Shown here in pieces: positions 1 through 9,942 of a DNA stretch of 64,000 nucleotides. The stretch lies in contig JAPDRN010000170.1 in NCBI GenBank assembly GCA_030247855.1, positions 1 to 64,000 on the forward strand. The letters are read 5' to 3'. Position 1 is the first letter of the stretch. Every line of letters begins with the position of its first letter. The notes under the pieces were generated by a model. That model searched no databases and was not told where the DNA came from. It was given only the letters and a program-made list of their open reading frames with translations. The translations under genes were made by a program, and so were the position numbers. Source of the stretch: Knufia peltigerae. Taxonomy: Eukaryota > Ascomycota > Eurotiomycetes > Chaetothyriales > Trichomeriaceae.

Positions 1-407
1 TTCCCCAAGGCCGACAACCTTTCCTCTATCCTCTCAATCTTCACCGTGTCCGGTAACGTGTTTCGCAAGTGTTGCAACTCTTGGTCCGTCGTCGAGGTCG
101 GCACCAACAGGCCATTCTTGTTCCCAGACGTCAGACGACCCACGATCCTCGTGCCTGCGATGGTGCAGTGGGCGATGGGGATGAGGTCGGCCAGTTCGGA
201 TTCGAAGATGGAGTAAAAGTTTTCCGAGGCCCCGATGGCCACGAGGCAGTAGGAGTTTGTGAGGTTCGCAAAGACACCGACTTCGTTGGAGTTTTCAAAC
301 TGTACGACAAGTCAGTACGGAGGGCCCTAATCGATCAAGCCGGGGGGGGCGACGGTCTCGGCGAGAGAGAGAGACGTTGTTGTTCTTACCTGTGCTCGGA
401 CTGCCAT
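1..407 (-). CDS. TIF6: Eukaryotic translation initiation factor 6 (partial, runs off left edge)
   Basis: Ribosome anti-association factor that binds the 60S subunit and acts in late 60S maturation. I read a six-codon first exon at 390-407 (MAVRAQ), an intron at 300-389 with GTAAGA donor and CAG acceptor, and a second exon at 1-299 that continues beyond the window. The translation gives FENSNEVGVFANLTNSYCLV and, further on, NGLLVPTSTTDQELQHLRN and LPDTVKIERIEERLSALG, all diagnostic of the eIF6 pentein repeats. About 105 residues are visible of a family norm near 245, so the C-terminal half is missing only because of the window boundary. The early intron after the sixth codon explains why no long uninterrupted reading frame begins with the true start. 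Confidence 0.95.
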
Positions 408-1321
408 GATTTATTCGGCGCTCGTCAAGTTCTTCTGGAAAATGTTTTGTTTTTTCGCAAACACAAAAAAGGTGCAACCAAGACTTCGAGATCGTGAGGG
501 GGGGGAGGGTTCCGAGGAGGGGCAAGGTTTTTTGCGTCCAAGGGCAGTCGATAGTAGGTATTGACGAGGAGGAGGAGAAGGGGGATTTGATGGGATATTA
601 ATTAACTTATAGTCTGTGGGAAGGTAAAGCAAGTGAGACGTTACTTGTGGACGATTGAGGAATTGGCAAGTCGTAATGGTAACTCGTAGATCTAGTCTGA
701 AGGGCAAAGCAAAGTGTGTGAGTCTTTTTGCACAGTGAGTCCCATAATATATTAATCACTAATACGGAGTACTGTACGGCGAGTCACTCTTACATAGTAC
801 CTTAAAGATGTGTGTCGGACCCGTAAAATTAATCCGCAAGCTCGGCCAATGACGACATCCAAGATCTGTGTTTCCAGGCAAAAAAAAACGGGCATCAAGA
901 CTCATTCATTACTTACGGAGTAATCCTGACACATGCTGGCCAACCTTGGGGTCTAGGAGAGTGAGTGAGTCAATACTTTGTCCGTATCCCAGAGTACCCC
1001 AAGTCGGTAGTAATGGCTGTTCTTCCACTTTCCCTTTTGTGCTCTCTCGACGTCGGTGCTTTGTGCGCCCCGCCACCGTTGTGACCATTTTGGACCGTTT
1101 GACGGAAAACCCCGTCATGGACCTACGAATCTATCGCCCCTTGCTGAGAGAGGGCGGCACCGTTCTCGTGCTACAGGGTGTGAAGTAGCACATGTCAGAT
1201 ATTATTTATTTGGCTATGAAAACTCAAGTCATCCCTCCCATGTCAGTCTCTTCGGTGAAATGTGCTCTGCTTTCTCTTACCTCCCGACGCATCCAACTCG
1301 AAGGCTTTCCGATCCAATGTG
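408..1321. other. Intergenic region upstream of eIF6
   Basis: No convincing gene here. Short frames lack family signatures. It contains two copies of the recurring TACGGAGTA nonamer (763-771 and 914-922), discussed under findings, and probably the eIF6 promoter adjacent to position 407. Confidence 0.5.
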
Positions 1322-1594
1322 TCACTTGTTGGATATGCTCAAGTACTTGGTCGATACGAGAGTGGATTTTTTAGGTGTATATCTCGCGGACCGTCGGAAT
1401 AACTCATACCAATAGCGACGATTGACCGTGGTACCGAGAGCATTGGCGACATCTTGGATGGATTGAACTCGTTCACCGGCTTCATTCTCAATGATCGAGG
1501 AGACTGCTCGGCGACCAATTCTTGGCGGCTCTGCTTCGTTCTCGCGGACCTCAACATCAGACGAGTTGAAAATTATCCATTGTGAAACTGACAA
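1322..1594 (-). pseudogene. Possible Tc1/mariner-type transposase fragment
   Basis: A 90-codon frame with the character of the helix-turn-helix and linker part of Tc1/mariner transposases: a region RIGRRAVSSIIENEAGERV, then IQDVANALGTTVNRR, then RYTPKKSTLVSTK, which resembles the 'YTPKKKPLVS'-like segment that precedes the DDE domain. No DDE catalytic domain follows on the minus strand, so if the assignment is right this is a truncated remnant. It lies directly downstream (minus-strand sense) of repeat copy A. The identification rests on weak motif resemblance only. Confidence 0.35.
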
Positions 1595-1724
1595 GATAGT
1601 AGCTGCATAAGAGCAGGACTATAGTTGGAACATAAACAGACAGCAAAATATCATATGCAATCAACGACAGACAAACAGACGAGAATTGAGAGAAAATAGA
1701 GAAGATTAAGAATGGAGGACGTAC

Positions 1725-2048
1725 TCCGTACATGTTCCCTATATCTAGTGCCAAGATATATTGATACGTACGGGGTATGATCCAAGGAATTACCGGCGAG
1801 GCTGAGTTTTTGCAAGCATAACTCGAAGGATACTTTAATATCTGGACACATCGGGTCAAAAAATCGGCGATAGCTATAACTGAATAAGTCAAGCCTAGTA
1901 ATCAAGTGATATACGACGTTATTTCGATGCATTTGAGAGCTTGTTTAATACACACAAGACTAAATATACTATCACGTGAGGTCTTTCTAAAGAGACATTC
2001 AGTGGCACCATATCTATTTAATCTCCTCTGTCCTCTCTCAATTCGTAC
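1725..2048 (-). repeat. Dispersed repeat, copy A (inverted relative to copy B)
   Basis: Read on the minus strand this segment matches the plus strand at about 9309-9645. Shared stretches include GAATTGAGAGA..GACAGAGGAGATTAAA, TCACGTGATAGTAT, GTCTTGTGTGTAT, TCGAGTTATRCTTGCAAAAA, CAGCCTCG and ATAGGGAACA. I estimate roughly 75-80% identity by eye. Copy A is more AT-rich than copy B and many differences are C/T or G/A transitions. The repeat begins only about 20 bp beyond the stop codon of the 49 kDa complex I gene. No terminal target duplication was identified. Confidence 0.75.
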
Positions 2049-2068
2049 ATGTTTGTCTCTCGCTGGGC

Positions 2069-3572
2069 TTACCGATCTACCTCGCCGAAGACTAAATCCA
2101 TAGTACCTATGATGGCGACGGCATCAGCTAGAAGATGGCCACGACTGATCTGATCGAAACATCCCAAGTGTGCGAAACCAGGAGCCCGAACTTTGCACCG
2201 GTAAGGACGTTCGCTGCCGTCACTGACCAGATAGACACCCATCTCTCCTTTGGGTGCTTCTATCGCAGTGTAGGTATCTCCAGGAGGGACAGTGTATCCC
2301 TTTGTGAACAATAAGAAATGGTGAATCAAAGCTTCCATGTTCTCCTTCATTGCTGCACGCGGCGGTGGAGCAATCTTGTAGTCTTCCACTTTGTGAGGTC
2401 CCGGCGGCATTTGGTTCAAGCATTGGTGGATGATGCGCAATGATTGTCTGAATTCCTCCATGCGACACAGATATCGGTCGTAGCAATCGCCGTTTTGTCC
2501 GACAGGAATATCAAACTCAACTTTGTCGTAGGCATCGTAAGGTTGGCTCTTTCGAATGTCCCAGGGTACACCTGAGCCTCGCAGCATGACACCAGTGAAA
2601 CTGTAATTGAGTGCATCTGCAGCAGACACGACTCCAACGCCTTTGGTCCGGCCAATCCAGATTCGGTTGTCGGTCAGAAGTTCCTCGGTTTCGTCGATAC
2701 GATCACCAAATTGAGTTGCCCACGCGTAAATATCGTCGAGCAAGCCAAGGGGGAGATCTGCCTTGACACCACCAGGACGGACATAGGCAGCGTGCAATCG
2801 TGCACCGGAAACACGTTCATAAAATTCCTGTAAATGATTAGACAGAGTCAAGAGGAAGATTCGGCAAACGTACCATGAGCTTCTCTCGCTCCTCGAAACC
2901 CCACAAAAAAGGCGTCAGGGCGCCAACGTCCATGGCGTGAGAGAGAATGGACATCAAGTGATTCAAGATTCGGGTGATCTCTCCAAACAAGGTACGGATG
3001 TACTTGGCTCGTTCCGGAATTTCGATGTTGAGAAGTTTCTCGACAGCCAGGGAAAAGACTTGTTCGTTGGTCATCATGGAGACATAGTCGAATCGGTCAA
3101 AGTATGGCAAAGCTTGCAGATATGTCTTGTACTCGATGAGTTTCTCGGTGCCGCGGTGCAACAGACCGACGTGAGGATCTGCTCGAATGATCTCTTCGCC
3201 GTTCAACTCAAGAATCAAACGCAACACGCCATGCGCAGCAGGATGCTGTGGCCCAAAGTTGACGGTGTAGTGTCGAATCTTTCTTGCTTCAAACTCGTCC
3301 CCGAGGTTCTCATCCGGGGTTTTATTCACGAGGAGCGAGTTCTCCTGTGTGTGTGCGGTAAAGGTAGAATCGGTCGGGCTGATGGTAGTCGTCAGTGGTC
3401 CCCCGCTGGTTTCCGGGTTCCCAGGGACTTCATGGGTGGCATTTCGGCTCGGGGTTGTAGAGAGTGCGCGCGACAGGAGAGGCGACTGTCTCGGGAGGGT
3501 GTGAAAGCTGGGTCGTAGGCAAAGTCGTTTGGCGGAGTGCCAGCTCGCGGCTCGTACAAACGAAGCGGCCAT
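2069..3572 (-). CDS. nuo-49: NADH:ubiquinone oxidoreductase 49 kDa subunit (complex I, NDUFS2 family)
   Basis: Mitochondrial complex I subunit of the peripheral arm that helps form the quinone site. Exons are 2828+ side 2874-3572 and 2069-2827, with an intron at 2828-2873 (GTACGT...TTTACAG). The N-terminus MAASFVRAASWHSAKRLCLR is arginine-rich and lacks acids, as expected for a mitochondrial presequence. Diagnostic blocks follow: NFGPQHPAAHGVLRL, GLLHRGTEKLIEYKT, YFDRFDYVSMM, LMEFYERVSGARLHAAYVRP across the splice junction, and DCYDRYLCRMEEFRQS, ending in ...DLVFGEVDR. Length is about 485 residues, normal for the fungal protein. It is transcribed divergently from the RNA polymerase gene at 3877, and its 3' end touches a dispersed repeat. 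Confidence 0.97.
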
Positions 3573-3876
3573 TGTCGACGTCGGCCCAGGGCCAGGTGAA
3601 AAGCTGAAGACGAAGATGCTCGAGCTAATGCCTCGAAGTCGACAGCATCAACTGTGATGGATTTCAATTGAAGAAAGCGGCGAGTCTCACAAAATCAATG
3701 AAGTCAACAGCTCCTGCGGGCGATTTATCAAGTGGCTTCTGATTGGCTGGAGGGGAAACCTCTCTGTTTCCCCACTTTATTTTCACATTTGGAGAGAGCG
3801 AGAGAAAGAAAGAGAGAATCGTGCTGCAGACAATCATTTTTTACCAAAAACCCATCGCCCGGTCACAAATCCACTC
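3573..3876. promoter_or_regulatory. Divergent promoter shared by nuo-49 and the AC40 gene
   Basis: Only 304 bp separate the two start codons, so the promoters must overlap. The stretch holds a purine-rich GAGAGAGCGAGAGAAAGAAAGAGAGA run near 3793-3820. No TATA box is obvious. This is inference from spacing. Confidence 0.6.
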
Positions 3877-5046
3877 ATGGCACCTGTGCAACCCTCACAA
3901 GATAGCCTTGATAGGCGGAAGGTACGAGGAACTGTTGTCTACCTCCAAGCACCATTCTGATCTTTGTAGGTCGTCGGTATCAACGCCGAGACAGTCACGA
4001 ACATTACCTCTACCGATTTCCCTGGACATCATGCGGGCGAAGATCTTTCATGGTCCCTTGACAAGTTTGCCAACAATCTAAAGATCCAATTTCACCAGAA
4101 CGAGGCATCAGAAGCGACGTTCTCCCTGATCGGCGTCGACGCTGCTATCGCAAATGCTTTCCGCCGCATCCTCATCGCCGAGGTGCCTACCTTGGCCATC
4201 GAAAAAGTCTATGTCTCAAACAACACCTCAGTAATAGCTGACGAAGTCCTCGCGCACCGTTTGGGTCTCATTCCGTTGAAAGGCAGCATATCTGGTCTGA
4301 AATGGCTGAAGTGGTACATACAAGCCAATCCTGAGTATGGCATTCAAGGCATGGACTTGTCAGATTACAACACCATTGTCCTAAAGTTGAACGTGCGATG
4401 CGAGCGCAATCCAAACGCCGACAAGAACGCAACGGAACCTGAAGAGAAATATATCAACAGCAGTGTATACTCGCGGCACATCACTTGGGAACCAATGGGG
4501 CAGCATCAGGAGCGTTTCAAGGATGGAGAAGTTAAGCCTGTCAGTCCAGACATTTTGATCGCCAAGTTGCGTCCTGGGCAGGAACTCGACATGACCCTCC
4601 ATGCGCATCTGGGTAAAGGAGGCGACCATGCAAAATTCAGTCCGGTGGCGACAGCAACGTACCGCCTGCTCCCGACGATCACGATCACAAAGCCTATTCT
4701 AGGAGCCGATGCCGTCAAATTTCAGAAATGCTTCCCGCCAGGCGTGATCGGTCTCGAACGAGTTACACCTCTGGAGGGCGCTTCCGATAATCCCGATTTC
4801 AAGGGCCGGGAGGGTGACGAGAAGGCGGTTGTGAAAGATGCCATGCGAGACACAGTTTCCCGCGAGTGCCTGCGCCATGACGAATTCAAAAACAAAGTCA
4901 AGTTGGGTCGTGTCCAAGACCATTTCATCTTCAATGTCGAGAGCACGGGACAGTTCCCGAGTGACATGCTATTTGTAGACGCCGTGAGCGTGCTGAAATA
5001 CAAGGCAAAGAGATTACTTCGAGCCGTCGATGCCCTGGAGACGTGA
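3877..5046 (+). CDS. RPC40: DNA-directed RNA polymerases I and III subunit AC40
   Basis: Shared subunit of RNA polymerases I and III, related to the bacterial alpha subunit, which heterodimerises with AC19. Exon 1 is 3877-3921 (15 codons), the intron is 3922-3969 (GTACGA...TTTGTAG) and exon 2 is 3970-5046, giving 373 residues against 335 in budding yeast. Visible signatures are IGVDAAIANAFRRILIAEVP (alpha-like motif), TLAIEKVYVSNNTSVIADEV, LAHRLGLIPLKG, and the C-terminal SRECLRHDEFKNKVKLGRV plus FIFNVESTGQFPSDMLFVDA. A later in-frame ATG at 4183 would remove the alpha motif, so the spliced start is preferred. It converges with UBA3. Confidence 0.95.
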
Positions 5047-5423
5047 AACGCATTGGAACGAGGGTTTACGATATGTATTGCATGAATCACGGCGTCTTTA
5101 GCATTTGCAAGGTGTTTGTTCTATGGCTCAAGATACCTCTGGTTGAGATGGATATGTCCAAAAAAAAGTTATGCGCATATACAAGGTGTCTCATTGTTCT
5201 CTATGCACCGTCTATTTTTTCTGTGATTCCAGTATAAACGCCCAAAAGTTCTGCATACACCCAATTTAAAGTGAGATGTAGGTTGATGTTTGTGTCCGTA
5301 ATGCGGCTTTAGTCATGGTCATAATTATTCGTTGTCTACTCTCGTATAATGAGTGCTGTGCTGTCTTTGTTTTTGCTTTTTGGTGACCCTGGATTCTTCC
5401 CACCGGCGAGTTCCTCCCTTCTT
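5047..5423. other. Convergent 3' intergenic region between RPC40 and UBA3
   Basis: A T-rich stretch of 377 bp where the two genes end facing each other. It presumably holds both 3' UTRs and polyadenylation signals. No gene seen. Confidence 0.5.
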
Positions 5424-6797
5424 TCACTTCTTGAAGACCAACCTGAACTTGAACGAGATCTGGAAAGCCAGATCGGACACGCCAACCTCTTCGCCGTCAC
5501 TGACCAGTTCCTTCATTTTTTTCCCAAGGTTTGGCCTCGTCTGTTCCTCCAGACTCTTGGGCGCCTGCACGTACAGCGTCTTGGCTTCGGTCCTGACGCT
5601 CGGCTTCTTCAACTGTGCCTCCGCGCGCTCCGCCAGACCGGCCAGGAACTCTTCCAGGGTGGATTCGGGGTCGACGGTCATGTTCTGCGAGACGTTCCCG
5701 CAGACCGGGCAGTCGTCCTTCTTCTCCGCGGCGAACGTGTACGTGTAGAGTCCGGAATCGTTCGAGTCGCCCGTGTACATCATGTAGTTTTCCAGAAAGG
5801 GGGCGCACGACGTGGCGATCTTGAGGGCCTCGTTGCAGCAAGCCGCCGCTATGATGGCGTTGGTCGACGCGATGGCGGGGATGATGTTCTTGACCACGCC
5901 CTGCGTCATGCTGTACGTCACGCCGGGGATGTCGAACTCTTTGGCCCGCGCCAGGGCCGTCTGGTACAGCCAGGATATGTGTTCCGGGTCGTCGGTGTCG
6001 AGGGGTTCCCCCTTCCGTCGCTCCTCCCAGGCTATGATGTGCGCCCACTCGATGCAGTGTTGAGGTTGGCGGGGGATGGTGGCGAGCGTGCAGAGAGGCA
6101 CCGCGGCGCGCGGGGCGTGCATCGACAGCTGGCATTCGATGCACGACGTGAGGGAGGGCAGGATGACACGAGCTTGGCCCTTGAACCCTTCGGTGCCACC
6201 GTCGACCAGAGGCTTGAGGGACTCTGGGTTCTCCATGTCCACCATGTCGACGAGCGTGGCGTTGATCCAGCGACGCGCCTCGATGCTGTCCAGGCCGCAG
6301 ATGACCAGCTTGAATTGCATGTAGTACTCCTCGTCCTTGTCCTGGATCTTGCCGTTGTAGGGGGTGATTTTGACTCCCGGGACGCGACGCTCGACGAACG
6401 AAGCGGCAACCTCGGCCTTTGACTTGCCGACGTCGGACTGGCGGAAGAGGAATTGACGGTTCAAGTTGGAAACATCGATCGTGTCCATGTCGATCACGTG
6501 GATGTCCTTGAACCCGGAGAGGGCGAGATTCTTGAGAATCTCACATCCCAATCCGCCAGCACCGATAACCAGGACACGTGAGGTTTCGAGGGCGCTGATG
6601 GTCTCGTCACCGGGGACAAATTCTTCACCGGCGTACGGTGAGGTCGTTGACAGGAGGTTGTCGAGGTACGTCCTGTATTTTGGCTCCAGGTTAGCTAGCC
6701 TTGTTGAGATACAAATAGATGTGTTGCGAACTCACCAACGATCCCGGGCGGGAGTGGGAGAGCCGTTGGTGAGCAGAGATGATATCGGGACAGCCAT
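5424..6797 (-). CDS. UBA3: NEDD8-activating enzyme E1 catalytic subunit UBA3
   Basis: Adenylates NEDD8/Rub1 and passes it to Ubc12 for cullin neddylation, working as a heterodimer with the ULA1/APPBP1 subunit. Exons are 6736-6797 and 5424-6672; the intron at 6673-6735 (GTGAGT...ATACAG) splits a Trp codon. The product has 436 residues. The nucleotide-binding GAGGLG lies at about 58-63, followed by DMDTIDVSNLNRQFLFR, the CIEC...CPVC zinc cysteines, and the catalytic cysteine at about 215 in VPLCTLATIPRQP. The C-terminal ubiquitin-fold-like region is present to LVFKK. The first exon starts at MAVPISSLLT; no earlier ATG in frame adds recognisable sequence. A long open frame on the opposite strand is a base-composition shadow. 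Confidence 0.95.
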
Positions 6798-7499
6798 GAT
6801 GTGTGTGTGTGTCAATCCTCGAATCGGCCCAGTGCTGTATTCCCAACTTCTCGAGACGCAGGTTGACCAGCCTCTCAACCAGTAATGACACTTTCACTGG
6901 TGGATAGGCAGCATCAAGGTGCCGTCAAATTAGTGAATGGACGGTAGCTCGAATGTATATCTTGTGAGGGAAGGAAGTGTCATATTATCTTGCGCAATGC
7001 AAAAAGTGTTTTTGACTGGTTCAATGTAAAATGAATATCTTGAATATAATGGTGACGGAGGTAGAAGATATTGGAGATGACTAAGCCGAGTGACTCTTCG
7101 ATCCCGAATATTCTTTTCCTCGTTGAGACTTCACATGCTGAATCAACCTTAGGTATTGACTATTGTAATCACTTTGCCTCCTCCCTGCCTCTAGAAGCTC
7201 GTTCACATACTGAAACTTGATTTACTATCGTGACCACTTCACCCAGTGTTGGGCTTTCGTGACCCGGAAAGGTGCAAATACATCGCCCCCGCGAGGATTC
7301 TTCCTGCTCTTCTTTTCCTTTTTGATATGCTCTTTGTCTCTATTCCATATACACACATATATATACATATTGTCACACCTCGACTCATCCTGACCTCCTT
7401 TCTCTAGAGATTCTACGCCGTCGTTCAGAAACTTGGTTTGCAGCCAACGCTCGAGAAAATAAGTCACAAGACAAGGGGCAAGGCTTTCCCAGGAGAGCG
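6798..7499. other. Intergenic region upstream of UBA3
   Basis: Holds the UBA3 promoter and an AT-rich stretch, with a short (TG)n run just upstream of the UBA3 start (about 6800-6811) and a TA-rich tract near 7350-7370. No gene recognised. Confidence 0.5.
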
Positions 7500-8177
7500 G
7501 TGCGAGATGGCAGAAGCTGTGGAAATGTCTTCCAGTGGTGTCGAAAAGTTAAGTATGTTGACGCCGACGTTCATGCGGCAATGCACAAGTCCCTCTCCCT
7601 GGACGACCATCTTGAAGCACCTGAACATATGAGACTCTCTACCGAAGCGGAGACACCGCCGAGCGATATTTGCAACGGGGAGAAGCCACGTACAGATGTG
7701 AGCGACAGTAGTTATGAGGCGGAAACCAAGTACTTCCTGAGGTGGTGGAACAATATGCCTCATCACACAGAGAAAAACACGCTCATAGCTAGGCAAACCT
7801 TAGAGATTCCGCCTCTACACACTCTCGGGGATATTGATTTATTTCGAAAGTGGATTGCAACACAATTTCAGTTGAAGGAGAGGCATCTGGAAGTTGATAC
7901 GATCACGCTGCATTTAACAGAAGGTCCGGAAGCATTCACATCTCCGAAACATGATGGCCACTTTGGGAGGATATGTTTCGATATGATGGGGATGGTTATG
8001 GTATGCAATTTTTCTCTACAACAAAAGAAAGAGAAGCTTCTGCTGAAGAAGAGCAAGACAACGAAAGAAATCTCCAGATTCCTGTGGCTCTACAAGATTC
8101 ATATTTCACTCAGGATGGACGCATCCGAGAGTACCAGCAAGAAGTTCGATGAATCGCCATGTCCCGCAGTCCTTTGA
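7500..8177 (+). CDS. Orphan hypothetical ORF of uncertain reality
   Basis: An uninterrupted 225-codon frame. The centre (SSYEAETKYFLRWWNNMPHH ... IDLFRKWIATQFQLKERHLEV) has plausible protein composition, with charged and aromatic residues spread normally, but I recognise no family. The end is rich in lysine (QQKKEKLLLKKSKTTKEI), which often marks read-through into non-coding DNA. The start is ambiguous: an ATG at 7507 in another frame could open a first exon. It overlaps the minus-strand SNF2 relic at its 3' end and sits in repeat-bearing DNA, so it may be a degenerate or lineage-specific gene. Confidence 0.3.
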   Translation: MRDGRSCGNVFQWCRKVKYVDADVHAAMHKSLSLDDHLEAPEHMRLSTEAETPPSDICNGEKPRTDVSDSSYEAETKYFLRWWNNMPHHTEKNTLIARQTLEIPPLHTLGDIDLFRKWIATQFQLKERHLEVDTITLHLTEGPEAFTSPKHDGHFGRICFDMMGMVMVCNFSLQQKKEKLLLKKSKTTKEISRFLWLYKIHISLRMDASESTSKKFDESPCPAVL

Positions 8178-9167
8178 TTCCAGGCGCTGGTGTACCGCCG
8201 CTGTCTGAAGCTGCCCCAGCACCATGACGCCTCTGATACAAGTGATGTGCCCATATGCTCCAGATAACCTTGTACACGTGCTTCTCGATGGCTTTCGGAG
8301 CAATCTTGACAGCACTGATTCAACACATTGGCACGGCGTCACCAGGTCGAATGGTAACGGAGCCGGCCTTGATTTCCGATGCCATTGTCCAGCGAAGTTG
8401 CATGCGGTCCAGCGAAGCATTGAGCACCAGCTTGGTAGTAGTGCCACCATCTAGCAAACCCTTCGCATCCAAAAGGGCGAATGCCTTTGGATCGAAGATG
8501 AACATAGACGAGGCAGCGTACTTGTCCTTGTACGAAGGGCACTTATCGCCAAAGCTGTCGAGTGTTTTCTGGTCGGCACCTCCAGTCCGAGCAATCAGGG
8601 AAGTCGTAATCGTCGGATTCGGCGATGTCACTCAGCCACCGTGGCTTCCAGAGGAGGTTCAGGTGGCCCAGAAGATCACCAATCCGGTTCATCATCGGTG
8701 TTGCCGTAGCGGTCCAGCTATACTCGGCGAACAGTGTATAGATGGCGAGGTGGTTGCGAGTTAAAGAATTCTTTATCCTATGTCCTTCATCACAAACAAC
8801 CCGAAGAAAAACACAATTAAACATATTGATCCAGACAGTTGAGTTGAGGGTGTTATCTTGACTAGGGTCGTCGTTCTCATCATCAGATAGAATTGAAATA
8901 TTGACGCCCTTCAAGGCCGAACGCTATAGTTCTTCGGCTTGTCGCTAGGCCACTTCCCAGATGTGCTCGGCGACAAGAGCACGCTGTTTGTCGTCTGGAA
9001 TACCGATCTTGCGAGCAGTGCCTGCAGGATAGTATACTGTGCTGCGTATCAGTACTGAGAGCTTTGGGTTGGAAGGGGTTTGGTATGGCAATAGCAGGGT
9101 TCCCTGTATCAGATCTGGTAGGGTTCCCACGAACAGATTTGATCCAAGGACCTCGGCCTTCACACAC
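8100..9167 (-). pseudogene. Frameshifted SNF2-family ATPase relic
   Basis: Pieces of one SNF2/Swi2 ATPase occur in the correct order but in different minus-strand frames. At 8945-9163 is STVYYPAGTARKIGIPDDKQ; at 8543-8914 is the core with VVCDEGHRIKNSLTRNH (motif II, a DEGH variant) and YSWTATATPMMNRIGDLLGH (motif III), ending LNLLWKPRW; at 8320-8631 is LDRMQLRWTMASEIKAG plus RPGDAVP, the segment that normally follows the first lobe. Stops separate the frames, and the Walker A region and helicase C lobe were not found. Intact relatives are several hundred residues or more. The relic lies beside dispersed repeat copy B. A multi-intron functional gene is unlikely because the breaks lack splice signals I could see. 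Confidence 0.7.
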
Positions 9168-9308
9168 GAAGACGAAATGGGTTAGAAATACACACTGTTA
9201 TCTATTCTGGGTGGCAGAGTGTACGGGGCGTGGCACGTGGAGATCACGGCATTCCAGTGTGCAACTGTATATTGAGAGAGACACCCTCGGCGTACTACTC
9301 TCTGCAGA

Positions 9309-9645
9309 CGCGATCAAGAATTGAGAGAAGACAGAGGAGATTAAACAGATGTGGTACCCTTGAATGTCTCTTACTTGAAGTGATCTCACGTGATAGTATG
9401 TTTGGTCTTGTGTGTATCAGTCAAGTCCCCGAATCCATGAGAATAATGTCCTGTATCACTTGGGCACTAGACTTCGCTCATTCAGTCATGACTGTCGCCC
9501 GTACGGAGTACATTGGCCCGATGTGCCTCGTAGGTATTGAAGCATCCTCCGAGTTATACTTGCAAAAAGTCAGCCTCGTCGGCAATTCCTCGGATCACAT
9601 GTGTATATATCTTGGCACCAGACATAGGGAACAGGTACATGGAGA
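9309..9645 (+). repeat. Dispersed repeat, copy B
   Basis: Plus-strand copy of the repeat whose inverted partner is at about 1725-2048. It contains TCACGTGATAGTAT, GTCTTGTGTGTATCAG, GAGTTATACTTGCAAAAAGT and ACCAGACATAGGGAACAG, each matched in copy A with mainly transition differences. It also carries a TACGGAGTA nonamer at 9502-9510. It is not a protein gene: the frame through it is shared only because the DNA is homologous. Confidence 0.75.
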
Positions 9646-9942
9646 CCCAGGTCTCTACCTTACTTTGTACAGTACAGCACATATTCCAGCTCAAAGATGC
9701 CTTCCCTTTCCCTAGTTCCTAACATCTACTCCATACAAGGCTTTTTGTATCCGTATATACAACTTTTCCTCAATCTTGACAAGTTCTAGCCTCTTTACTT
9801 TTACATATTTGTTCCTCTGAAAAACAAAATCCAGATCCCGGCTTCGCAGTGTTTACCCATTTAATTTCCTTCCTAGACTCCAAACAGAGTTTGTCGTCAA
9901 TCATGGCATATGTCGAGCATGTAAAACGCACCGCACTGCCCG

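Noticed and set aside
5349..6422. 357-codon plus-strand frame opposite UBA3
   Set aside because: Arginine/valine-rich shadow created by G/C third positions; UBA3 on the minus strand is unambiguous.
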